Shown piece after piece: positions 10,869 through 20,849 of a stretch of DNA of 64,000 bases (its first letter is position 1; every line of letters begins with the position of its first letter). Below the pieces are notes generated by a model. It did not search any database. It was not told the DNA's origin and saw only the letters and a list, made by a program, of their open reading frames with translations. This DNA is from Dipteris shenzhenensis (Eukaryota; Polypodiophyta; Polypodiopsida; Gleicheniales), in assembly GCA_047967505.1 (NCBI GenBank), contig CM106539.1. One strand, 5' to 3'. The position numbers and the translations under genes are program-made.

Positions 10869-11270
10869 ATGGCTTGCTTATGCCAAATATGTGAAAAGCC
10901 AAAACATAAAGCAATGTCTTGTTATGCTACAAAGGATGAAAATGCCAACCTGACTTCCTTATTGAAGATTGCCAAAACAATGGTTGCCAAAAAGGAAGCA
11001 ACTACAGAGATCTACCCTCTCATGGCACTTTTATTTGACTCCAAGTACAAGAAAAAGATGAAGGTCAGACACCTAAGATATGCTTCTCTACACAACTATG
11101 GAGATGACAAGATAATTGTTCTCTTGAAGGATATGACTTTCAAATCCACTTGTTCTATCATAGTACCATCTTATAAGGCACTAGACACTGCCCATGTGGT
11201 AAGACCTTGCCTTGACATGGATATTCTGCCTCCACAAGATGAGGCATCTTTTGAAGATTATGCATTTTGA
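10869..11270 (+). CDS. 133-aa zinc-knuckle protein of E1
   Basis: Residues 5-18 (CQICEKPKHKAMSC) form a C-X2-C-X4-H-X4-C zinc knuckle, typical of retrotransposon Gag and implying nucleic-acid binding. The remaining ~100 residues are Lys-rich and match no family I recognise. The last 13 residues (PPQDEASFEDYAF) are identical to the end of the 276-aa Gag of E2 and E3, and its ATG lies at the same place after the same leader. E4 holds a second copy at 62965-63366 differing by three amino-acid changes and three synonymous changes. The ORF sits alone between primer site and polypurine tract. It could be a shortened, remodelled Gag or an accessory factor; function is unknown. Confidence 0.75.
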   Translation: MACLCQICEKPKHKAMSCYATKDENANLTSLLKIAKTMVAKKEATTEIYPLMALLFDSKYKKKMKVRHLRYASLHNYGDDKIIVLLKDMTFKSTCSIIVPSYKALDTAHVVRPCLDMDILPPQDEASFEDYAF

Positions 11271-11633
11271 AAATCATCTCTATGTATGCTCCAGATCTCT
11301 CTTTTTATGTCAAGGTACTCAGCCTGGATAGTCCTCCAAAATGAATGAAAATAAACTATTGTGTTGTGTGTTTTGTAAACACCTCTGGTCACCTTATGAT
11401 GTAGGCCATGTGTATGTTTTGTTCCATGGTACCTCCTACAGACATTGTGTGCATGTACATGTAGGGGAGATAACCATTGGAAGGTCTGTTTGTATCCCTT
11501 TCTGTTTACCTTACACCCAAGGGAACCCTTGCTAGCATGAGAACCTAGCCATAGATTAATCCTTGACCACCATGAGATGGCATGAGAAACTATGAGACTA
11601 GATGTATCCTTGACATAGCCTGAGGCATCTCCT

Positions 11634-11645
11634 TGAGGGGGGGTT
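11634..11645 (+). promoter_or_regulatory. E1 polypurine tract
   Basis: TTGAGGGGGGGT immediately before the 3' LTR, the expected plus-strand primer. E2 and E4 have the same tract in the same place. Confidence 0.8.
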
Positions 11646-11934
11646 TGTTGGGATATCTCAAGGTGTATGCCTCAGGCACACCTTATGTTTCTATGTGTGA
11701 GTGCTAGAGGCACAGTTAGGTGCCCACAAGCACAGTTAGGTGGTGGAAAAGCCACATAGGATGATTGAGTGAATCTAGGAGCAGATTGAGGAGATGATTG
11801 TGGAGCTTTGAGGTCATCAGTGATGTCAGTGACCTTGTATGAGGTGCCTACTTAAGGACCTCTTTCTTCTTCATTCTATAAGCAAGTATTCTGATTTTGT
11901 GTCCACTCTACTCTTTCCTTTCAGTATTCCAACA
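11646..11934 (+). repeat. E1 3' LTR
   Basis: 289 bp, identical to the 5' LTR; followed by the target duplication AAGGA. Confidence 0.95.
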
Positions 11935-12091
11935 AAGGATGCATTGTACGAGTGCATCCAATTACCTTGAATCACATCTCCATGTATGGAGAATGGAATC
12001 AAACAGGTTTAGAGGTGAGTAGATGTAAATTGATAGTATCCAAATGACTCATGGTGTCCAAATTAATGGAGTTGTAATATATATACTCTAA

Positions 12092-15000
12092 TTGGAGCAG
12101 GATGCAAACCCACACCACACCCTAACATGGTGCCTTACGCTCGGCATGAGCATGCAAAGCATCGACGAGATGATGCTGGAGCTTCAGGATCTATTGTCAG
12201 AGATGAGTGGGAAAGGGAAGACAATAGCCCTGCACCCCATGAAGTCGTGGAAGAGGAAGTGTTTGATGATATGGTACGGCATCTTTTTAGGGATGATCCC
12301 AAAGGTATAGATGATGATGATATGGATCAAGAACATCTTTATAAGGCTTCATCGACACCGGTATTTGAAGGGTGCACATTGTCTATTTTACGTGCTTCAC
12401 TTAAACTACTAAATCTACAGACAGTTTATGGATGGAGCAATGCAAGTCTTGATGCATTATTGAAGTAAGCATTCTAATTTGAATTAGAGGTTAAAGGTTT
12501 CGCAATGAATAAAACTCAATATGTTTTAATCATTAATTGATGATATGAAATGCAGGCTATTATCAAACATGCTTCCAAAGGGGAATAGACTACCAACCTC
12601 AAGAGACATAACAAGGTGCTATGTGACATCTCTTGGAGGATTAGATTATGATCGCATACATGCATGCATCAATGATTGCATTCTCTTTCGTGGATGCATA
12701 AAGAGGCTCAACATTGTCCCACTTGTGGTGAAGCAAGGTATAGAACAGATGTGAAGAGTTTTGATGTACCTCATAAAGTCTTGCGACACTTTCCTATAAT
12801 TCCTCGCATCAATGTTCAAGTGCAAATCCATAGCTGAGCTCATGTCATGGCATTCCACACATCGATTGAATGATGGCATGTGGAGAATTCCCGCAGACAC
12901 TCCTACTTGGAAGCATATTGAAGATGAGTGGCTCGGCTTTAAAATAGAGCCCAAAAACTTGAGGCTTGGCCTAGGTATGGATGGAGTGAATCCATTTGGT
13001 TTCAAAAGTGCCGCATATAGCATGTGGCCCGTTGTATTGGTGAATTACAACCTTCCACCATCAATGGCGATCAAGAAGGGACATCTTATGTTATCCCTTC
13101 TAATTCCAGGGAAACATAAATTAAAGCATATTGATGTTTACCTCGAACCATTGATTGATGAGTTGGAGGAACTATGGAGAGGTATTGCTGTGGTGGATGT
13201 TAGTAGGCCTCCCTCCTCTCGACACTTAGTAGTGTTGATGTGGACAATGCATGACTTTCCAAGATACAGTGATTGTTCTAGTAAGAATTCAAATCACCTC
13301 TCTACTCTAATACTATTGGTTATATTAATTATAGCTATTGACTTTATTATTCTAACTTTTATTTATATTTTAACAGGTTTGAAAACTTTGGGTAAACATG
13401 CATGTCCTGTTTGTGGCCCTTCGTGAGTACATGAGTATGCTGACGGTTTATGTAAGACCATATTTGATAAACATCATCGATTTCTCCCATCAGATCATCC
13501 TAAATATGTTGCTAGTAAGAGTAACATTCCTCCACAAATACTTCGTGCAAAAGATTGGAAGCACATTTGGGAGTCTACAAATGTTCTTCCTCTAGATCGC
13601 ATGAATAGGTACAGTAATGTTTTTCAATCTTGTCTTGTATAGGTACTCCATTCTTTTCAGGCTGCCATATTGGACCCCTCTTAAGATCAACCATCTTCTT
13701 GATCCCATGCACATCTTCAAGAATGTGGCATCTGGTATTTGGGAACATGTTATTGGTAAATGAGACAATGTTAGCGTATGGGAGGACTTGCGCATTGCAG
13801 GATGGATACGTCAAGCTTGGCCATGAGAGGAGGATGGACAAGTTTGTGTGCACCATGGATTATATCAAAGCAGGAGGAGAAGCAGGTAAAGCAGGCCATC
13901 ACTACTTTGCGTACTCCCACTAGATGCATGAGATCATTGAAGGGAGCCTTCACAACCGCTAAGAAAAGAGGTGTTGAGCAACTATACGGGTTGAAGTCCC
14001 ACGATTGGCACAAGATGCTCTATGTAAGTGTTTTCCAAGTCTTGTACATTGAAATTATTATACTTTGTAATGCCATCAACCATATATACATGTGCTCTTA
14101 TGTGTGCAGTTCATACTACCTACTAGCATCGAACAAGAGTTTTAAAAAATGTATTTATAAGATGGGCAAGATTGTGAGGTATGTAAAACTCATGTCAAAT
14201 CAGCCTTCATTATACCTTGCACTTTGATTTGATAGTTTTTCAAAATGAACGTGCATGTGATATAACATACTATTTATTTGTTTTTTAGATATGTTAGCTC
14301 CAAAGCAATTGATCCAGCCACATTGGATGGTGCACACATTATGGCAGTGGAGGTGGTTTGTTTGATAGAGGAAACTTTTCTGCGAACCATTCTCCTCCCA
14401 AGCCAACTACATCTCATTGTGCATTTGGTGGATGAAATTGCTTTATGCAGCACTATGCATGCACATTGGATGTTCTTTCTAGAGTGCTTCATGAAGACCT
14501 TAAAAGACTTTGTGAGACAAGGTGCAAGGCCCGAAGGAAGCATGGCCATGGGTTGGTTGATACAAGAATCTCTTGTTTCTATTTCAAAATTTCTTGGTCA
14601 AGTGAACAACTCTTTGCCACGACTATGGAGCAATGAAGCGGACTTGAGGATGACCTCTATTGTGCCTCAAGGAAAAGGATAGAGTAATTGACAAGGCATT
14701 GATTGATGATTTTAATTTCACTTGCATCCTTAATAGTGATGTGATGATCAGATGGGTTACAAGATATGAGGATGCAAAGACAAGAAGGCAAGCAGAAAGA
14801 GCTCTTTTTCAGAGGCAACATGGCTCTTGTAAGGCGTACCCTACGCATCTTGCAACACTTCCCAATGATATCCATGTTGATTGGTTGCATGAAGAAATGG
14901 AGAGAGCAGAGAGAGACGAGGGACTGCATATAATGGTAGAAGAATGGGAGTATGCGCGAGGATGCATGTTAAAGGTACATAGAACTAATGTTTTACATTA

Positions 15001-15298
15001 GTTGTAAGTGATTTGCTTTTAATATTTATTCACATTACTTACACAAATACTGCTTCTATTTTGGTCCAATGCACTATGTTCAATGCTATATGGTGTGAAG
15101 GAAAGCATTTTTGAACACAAAGAATTAATGATAAGAGGAATACACAAGATTGCAGTGTCATTAGTAGCTTTGAGGGAGCCAATGGAAAAGTGGATGATTA
15201 TTATGGCACAATCCAAGACATATTTAGGCTTGACTTTCATCGCTTCTTTGTGTATGTTTTGGATGTAAAATGGCAAATGAACATGATGGAAAAAGGAC
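12092..15298 (+). pseudogene. CACTA (En/Spm) transposase TNP2-like, main part, decayed
   Basis: Homology to plant TNP2 runs in order but in shifting frames. Near 12400-12700: a segment ending in LLKLLSNMLPKGN and HACINDCIL, with a clean intron (GT at 12465, AG at 12555) that restores the frame. After a frameshift near 12715 comes HCPTCGEARYR. 12812-13280 is the Transposase_21 core (LRLGLGMDGVNPFG, WPVVLVNYNLPP, PLIDELEELW, WTMHDFPRYS), then an intron to about 13378 and GKHACPVCG. About 13690-13750 reads LLDPMHIFKN. 14278-14640 is a DUF4218-like block (MKTLKDFVRQGARPEGSMA). 15190-15290 starts DUF4216 (YYGTIQDIFRLDFHRF) and is cut by E2. Stops and frameshifts make it non-functional. Confidence 0.88.
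12465..12555 (+). other. Intron in the CACTA transposase
   Basis: Donor GTAAGC at 12465 and acceptor TGCAG ending at 12555. Removing these 91 bases joins two TNP2-homologous exons in frame. Confidence 0.75.
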
Positions 15299-15303
15299 CT
15301 AAT

Positions 15304-15592
15304 TGTTGGGATATCTCAAGGTGTATGCCTCAGGCACACCTTATGTTTCTATGTGTGAGTGCTAGAGGCACAGTTAGGTGCCCACAAGCACAGTTAGGTG
15401 GTGGAAGAGCCACATAGGATGATTGAGAGAATCTAGGAGCTGATTAAGGAGATGATTGTGGAGCTCTGAAGTCATCAGTGATGTCAGTGAGCTTGTATGA
15501 GGTGCCTACTTAAGGACCTCTCTTTTCTTCATTCCATAAGCAAGTATTCTGAGTTTGTGTCCACTCTACTCTTTCCTTTCAATATTCCAACA
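15304..15592 (+). repeat. E2 5' LTR
   Basis: 289 bp, TGTTGGG...CCAACA; four differences from the 3' LTR at 17655-17943. Confidence 0.93.
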
Positions 15593-15604
15593 TGGTATCA
15601 GAGC
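15593..15604 (+). promoter_or_regulatory. E2 primer binding site
   Basis: TGGTATCAGAGC, complementary to the initiator methionine tRNA 3' end, adjoining the LTR. Confidence 0.92.
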
Positions 15605-16448
15605 CATTTGATCCTCCTTGAGCCCATTTTTGCCACATCATCATCTTCTTCCTCTTCTTCCTCTTCACCATCTCTCCCTCTTCTTCCAAAAATTTGCTTG
15701 AGCTTGTTCTCCTCCGATTCTCACCCATTTCCCACGCCCTTCTAGCTGGAGATCCCTCTTGTTGGGGCAAATTTTGAGCTGCAAGGAATTGAAGAATTTC
15801 AAGCTCTGCTGGTCGCCATTGTACGAATTTTGTCGATTATTCTTGCTGCGTTTTCTCTGCACCTGCTCCTTCTTTCTCTAATTCCTTTCAGGGCAAGCTT
15901 CTCCATACCTAGAGCTACCTTGTGCTGAAATCTGAGTAGCAATGGTTGCATATTGAAGGAGAAAACAGAGAAAAACCAGTCAACTTTGTTGAAGAAGGAG
16001 AAGGCGACCTGACGCGTTTTTTCACCTCTTCTTCCCAGAGGTTCTACTGTGGTATACCAACTTTCTTTTGCCTCAGAAAGCCCCCTTTCTTTTGCTTTGA
16101 AGAGTGAGCTATAAGCCCTCCAAGTTCAGCTCTCTAGTTTTGACAGTTTTGATAAGCTTTTGAAAATGATGCTACATAAAATGCTACTCTAGCATTTCTG
16201 GTCTTTTGAAGTTTTCAACAACTTCAGTACAAGTTTTTCTTCAGTTTTGTTTTGACTTGCTAGACCTGGTTTTGATTGGAAAGTGTTTATTTCATCCACT
16301 TCTATGAAGCATGTAAGAAGAAGCATCATTGTTTGAAATCTAGTCACTACTCTTTGCTACATCAAGTGCTCATATTTTGGAAGTCTTTCAGTTATTTTTG
16401 CCTTGTAAGAGAGATAGACACTGCCCAATATCTGGGTTAGACCCTCTC

Positions 16449-17279
16449 ATGGCCACCATATTTAATCTTGAGAAGTTCAATGGAAAGGGCTTCCATACAT
16501 GGCAAATGAAGGTGAAATTTGCATTGATGCGGGAGAACTTATGGGGACTTGTCAAACCTACTCCTACCGCTTCTTCTACAGCCTCCAATGCTGGAGAATC
16601 CTCAACACCGACACGACCGGCAAGGGATCCAGCAAGAGAAGAAAAAGCATATGGTATAATTGCTCTTGCTCTAGGTGATGATTATATACACCATATCTCT
16701 GACTTAGAGTCTCCTTCGGAAGCTTGGCAAAAGCTAGACATGATTTTTGGTGCAAGCTCTCACATCTCTAAACTATCACTTAAAATCTCTTTCTTTGAAT
16801 TAAAGATGGCAAGTGATACTACTTTAGCAGCTCATGTCAACTATATGCGGAGTCTTATGACTCAATTAGCTTCTATCAACTCTCCTATCACTCCTGATGA
16901 TGCTATGGCAGTGTTACTTAAGAGTATGCCTGAAGGTTTTGATCACATTGTTAGCATTTTGAAGAATCTTCCCAATCCTAACCTTGAAGGCATTATCTCT
17001 GCTCTCCAAGAAGAAGAAAGGCATATGGAGCTAAGGAAAGGCAATGACACTGCTTATGTTATGAAATTCAAGAAGGGCAAGTATACTCCTTGCAATCACT
17101 GTGGAAAGACAAATCACCTTTCAAAGGACTGCTTCAAAGTTAATCCATGCAAGCACTGTGGCAAGAACAACCATAATGAGAAGTTTTGCAGAGCCAAAGC
17201 AAAGACAGAAAATGCAAATCTACTTACAGTTAATGAACCTCCACAAGATGAGGCATCCTTTGAAGATTATGCATTTTAA
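16449..17279 (+). CDS. Gag of E2 (Copia type, 276 aa, two zinc knuckles)
   Basis: The N-terminus (FNGKGFHTWQMKVKFALM) and following helices fit the Copia Gag capsid region (UBN2/DUF4219 family). Motif WQKLDMIFGASSH near residue 95 and the LKSMPEGFDHIVS stretch are typical. Two zinc knuckles of form C-X2-C-X4-H-X4-C lie near residues 220-255 (CNHCGKTNHLSKDC, CKHCGKNNHNEKFC). The protein ends PPQDEASFEDYAF. I chose the ATG at 16449 because E3 and the ORFs of E1 and E4 start at the same point; an upstream in-frame ATG at 16377 lies in leader. The frame is open, so the protein may still be made. It should package element RNA, alone or with a helper's particle proteins. Confidence 0.92.
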   Translation: MATIFNLEKFNGKGFHTWQMKVKFALMRENLWGLVKPTPTASSTASNAGESSTPTRPARDPAREEKAYGIIALALGDDYIHHISDLESPSEAWQKLDMIFGASSHISKLSLKISFFELKMASDTTLAAHVNYMRSLMTQLASINSPITPDDAMAVLLKSMPEGFDHIVSILKNLPNPNLEGIISALQEEERHMELRKGNDTAYVMKFKKGKYTPCNHCGKTNHLSKDCFKVNPCKHCGKNNHNEKFCRAKAKTENANLLTVNEPPQDEASFEDYAF

Positions 17280-17654
17280 ACACATCTCTATGTATGCTCC
17301 AGATCTCTCTTTTTATGTCAAGGTACTCAGCCTGGATAGTCCTCCAAAATGAATGAAATAAACTATTGTGTTTTGTGTGTTTTGTAAACACCTCTGGTCA
17401 CCTTATGATGTAGGCCATGTGTATGTTTTGTTCCATGGTACCTCCTGCAGACATTGTGTGCATGTACATGCAGGGGAGATAACCATTGGAAGGTCTTTTT
17501 GTATCCCTTTTTGTTTACCTTACACCCAAGGGAACCCTTGCTAGCATGAGAACCTAGCCATAGATTTATCCTTGACCACCATGAGATGGCATGAGAAACT
17601 ATGAGACTAGATGTATCCTTCACATAGCCTGAGGCATTTCCTTGAGGGGGGGTT

Positions 17655-17943
17655 TGTTGGGATATCTCAAGGTGTATGCCTCAGGCACACCTTATGTTTC
17701 TATGTGTGAGTGCTAGAGGCACAGTTAGGTGCCCACAAGCACAGTTAGGTGGTGGAAGAGCCACATAGGATGATTGAGAGAATCTAGGAGCTGATTAAGG
17801 AGATGATTGTGGAGCTCTGAAGTCATCAGTGATGTCAGTGAGCTTGTATGATGTGCCTACTTAAGGACCTCTCTTTTCTTCATTCCATAAGCAAGTATTC
17901 TGAGTTTGTGTCCACTCTACCCTTTCCTTTCAGTATGCCAACA
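17655..17943 (+). repeat. E2 3' LTR
   Basis: 289 bp; differs from the 5' LTR at four positions, clustered toward its end. Confidence 0.93.
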
Positions 17944-17948
17944 TTAAT

Positions 17949-18433
17949 GCAACGATAAAATGCCATGAAAGTGGCTATGTCACTATTGACTCTACAAAGT
18001 TTTGGCAAACAAAGAAAGATAGGCTCGTATTGCCACAACAATGTGAGTAGGTATGCAATATTTTTTTATCAATGTGTTTTATGTACATATATATCTAAGC
18101 TCACGTACCCCTTGACTTTTGATATGCTAATTAACTGCAATATGTATATTTGAGTAGGTTATCTATCAGCCAATGGTGCATGATACTAAATGGTGGTACG
18201 TCATCCCTGTTGGACCACGTTCCAAAGTGATGTACAATACATTCATTGATATGGAGCATATGGAGGATGTAGCAAGCCGCAATGAAGATGATGTCGAACA
18301 TGCCAATGAAAATGTTGTGGTCGATGATCAAGAGCATGCCATTTCTCATGATCATGAGGATGACCCTACCATTGATGATGATGGTGATGTTGGTGAGGAT
18401 GATCGGGGCATCGGTACCATTATCAATGGATAG
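17949..18433 (+). pseudogene. CACTA transposase, C-terminal part after E2
   Basis: Picks up the DUF4216 domain where E2 broke it. About 17950-18045 reads IKCHESGYVTIDSTKFW and LVLPQQCE, then an intron-like stretch. From about 18155 it reads VIYQPMVHDTKWWYVIPVGP, the conserved DUF4216 tail, then an Asp/Glu/His-rich end and a stop at 18433. With 12092-15298 this gives one transposase gene split by E2. Confidence 0.8.
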
Positions 18434-18769
18434 AATATTGATAGTGGAATAAATTTAATCATAGCCTTACAAGTTGATCAAATGGATATTGATGTTGATC
18501 ATTTGGCAAGGATGGATCTCATTGAAGATGAGATCAAATCCTAACCAATCCATCATTGTATCATTCTAAATTGATGACAATTCTCTTGTATATGTTGTCT
18601 TCTAATTATCATCTCATGATTTGTTTTTAAATATAAATTGTTGTAAATGCATTTAGTGGGATTGTGTAATGATATATATTGTAATGCACTATGAGATGGT
18701 TTAAAGAAGATGGCTTTTTAATTAAAAAAGTATGGGATTTTTCTCAAAGACATGATTTGCTCTGCTATT

Positions 18770-18968
18770 GCGTGTAATAATGCGTGTATATTTGCATCTA
18801 AAACATAGTTTTTATGCATGTACACATGCCTTTATATACGCATTTTTAAACGCAAATATACATGCAAAATTAGTTGCACATATACACGTGCCTGATACGA
18901 TCATATACATGTGTGAGCATACACGCGCCCGTAACTTATCGCGTGTATGGTAGCATTGTCTTGTAGTG
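18770..18968 (+). repeat. Probable CACTA right subterminal region and terminus
   Basis: Contains several GCGTGTAT and ACACGCG motifs in both orientations, ending in TAGTG at 18964-18968. The complement of the end starts CACTACAAGACAATGCTACC, a typical plant CACTA terminus. Sequence just beyond (from about 18967) matches a locus at 36952-37133 that lacks the transposon, which supports the boundary. Confidence 0.55.
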
Positions 18969-19222
18969 GTGGTGTCTTATAAATAATTGTTTGGAGAGTG
19001 CAATAAATTATTAGCCATCGACTATTTATAGAGCGTAGTAAATTAACCATTGAGCTAGTTCATGATTATAGAATTTGGTAGGAGTTGGAGAATTAGCTTG
19101 GTGAATGAGAATTCATTATAAAGGTTTGCAAACAAGACCGTGCATAAAGTCAAGACCATATCTTTGCATGTAGACTAAGTTAGTCACAGGAACCAACCCA
19201 ATGGAAATAGTATTATTTGAGA
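18969..19222. repeat. Short dispersed repeat (partner 36952-37133)
   Basis: Clear homology to 36952-37133, which lacks an internal ~95 bp present here. No coding content. Its left edge is the proposed end of the CACTA element. Confidence 0.75.
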
Positions 19223-20849
19223 GGATGCTTCTTCATTATCTATTGCCTATAGAAAAAATACATTTCCCTTAGTTCTGCAAGAACTAGTGTGATGGTTGCA
19301 AGGAAATACAATTTACTTTTGTTTAGGATTAATTTCAAACAATACTAAATTAGTACGTTGGACCCGGTCCAACGTAGTGGGATTACCTTACAAAAACCAG
19401 TGCATTGGCCTATCTACAAAAAACCACCACAGTAGGATCACATGCAAAGATTGGTGATGTTTTTTTCCTCATTGCAAGAACAACGTAATGGTTTACCCAT
19501 CATGGTGGGATAACCTACAGAGATCAGTGCTATGGCTAAACTACCTACAAAAATCAACATGGTGGTGATGCATGTGGTGTTGACGAGAACTATGTAGTGA
19601 TGCGTGTTGAGCTATAGGGGCAAATTGTGTCACCATGATGTCACTATGGTGGTGATTCAAGACTAAGAAGATCATGGAGTAAATGCATGTAGTAACATGT
19701 GTCGTGCCCTGTGGTCACTGTTTAAAATAAGGAATTTTGATAGTCATTATTATGCTAGTATGCCAAGAAGAAATCCGATGAGAGTGCATGCTTGCTTCAA
19801 AAAATTCAAAATCTCACTCTCAAGCACGTCAAGTCACTTAGTCGTGGATGTTAAGTGCCCAAAAATAGTTCCATAAATGTTTCGACCCAATCGTGCATTG
19901 ACCATTCTAAAACTTGAAACTCTTCATGCAAAGCTTTCAAGGCATACTTCTGCTTGTCTCAAGGATGATCTGGCCAGGTATCCATAATATTTTTAGTGAA
20001 GAGTTATCGAACACCATCCCCATGAGCTGCCTCATCTATGGAGCCCCTATGATCCTCGATGATTTGGAAATCTTGGTCAATATCATTTGCGTAAATCTCA
20101 CCACCATGTTGCTCCTAGAACTAGCCTTTAGGAGGTGGTATGGCCACTGGAGTGTTAATGGTCATCGACATGATGAAGAGAGTAGACTGGTGTCCAAGGA
20201 AGGAGATCTATGCAATCTCTCCAGCCTCTCTCTATGATGAGGTACTCCTCAACACCTTGACTACCCCCACAACACCTACATGATGTATTCAGAATTTGAG
20301 CCATTTATGGTGTGCGAAGGGGTGAGGAAATGGGAAAAATGGGTGGAGTAATCAAAGGGATATGTTGACTCATTTATAGCTACGTCCACATCCCTCTCAC
20401 CTCATCTATGACATCCCTTCTATGGCTCCTTATTGGGCCTCTGTCTGCCACATCTAGTAGTCGAGGCCTTTGACCTCGTCGATGAGGGGTAAAACCGAGC
20501 TAGTTTGTGAGATGACATATAGTGTCTAGATGAGGGAAACTCATTGGCCGATCCCTTGCTACAAGCCCTCATGACATCCTACATCTTGAGCTTGGATGGA
20601 CTCAGGCTAGCTATATAATTAGCCACCATCTCAAGACTCATCACTGTAAAGTGTGAGGAGCGACTCCCCAAAAAATCACTTGAGTGCCCATGGCTACGTG
20701 ACATGATATCTACCCATGAAAACATGAAAGGTAAAACATGAAAATTAGCACGTGTAATTAAAAAATGAAATCCATACTTATTTTGAAGATCACTGAAATA
20801 CCTAAGTAGAAAAGACAAAGTTGTGCCGGAGTGGAATCACATATGACCT
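19223..20849. other. No gene recognised
   Basis: Short frames on both strands (for example 19914-20237 plus and 20579-20818 minus) show no family motif. Confidence 0.5.

Larger units (their letters stand above)
9726..11934 (+). mobile_element. LTR element E1, non-autonomous, complete
   Basis: 2209 bp. Two 289-bp LTRs (9726-10014 and 11646-11934) start TGTTGGGATATC and end ATTCCAACA; reading both base by base I find no difference. A 5-bp target duplication AAGGA flanks it (9721-9725, 11935-11939). The primer binding site follows the 5' LTR directly and a G-run polypurine tract precedes the 3' LTR. The only credible ORF is the 133-codon one at 10869-11270. No protease, integrase or reverse transcriptase is present, so it must use proteins of another element. 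Confidence 0.95.
15304..17943 (+). mobile_element. LTR element E2, TR-GAG type, complete
   Basis: 2640 bp with 289-bp LTRs (15304-15592, 17655-17943) that differ at four positions, so it is older than E1. Flanking 5-mers CTAAT and TTAAT are a target duplication with one mismatch. It carries TGGTATCAGAGC right after the 5' LTR, a G-run polypurine tract before the 3' LTR, and one ORF, a Gag. It lies inside the DUF4216 exon of the CACTA transposase; transposase homology resumes directly after it. Elements of this kind, with terminal repeats and only a Gag gene, are known as TR-GAG. Confidence 0.93.

Noticed and set aside
10869-11270. Captured cellular gene in E1/E4
   Set aside because: The zinc knuckle and shared C-terminus point to a Gag-derived ORF, and I recognise no host homologue.
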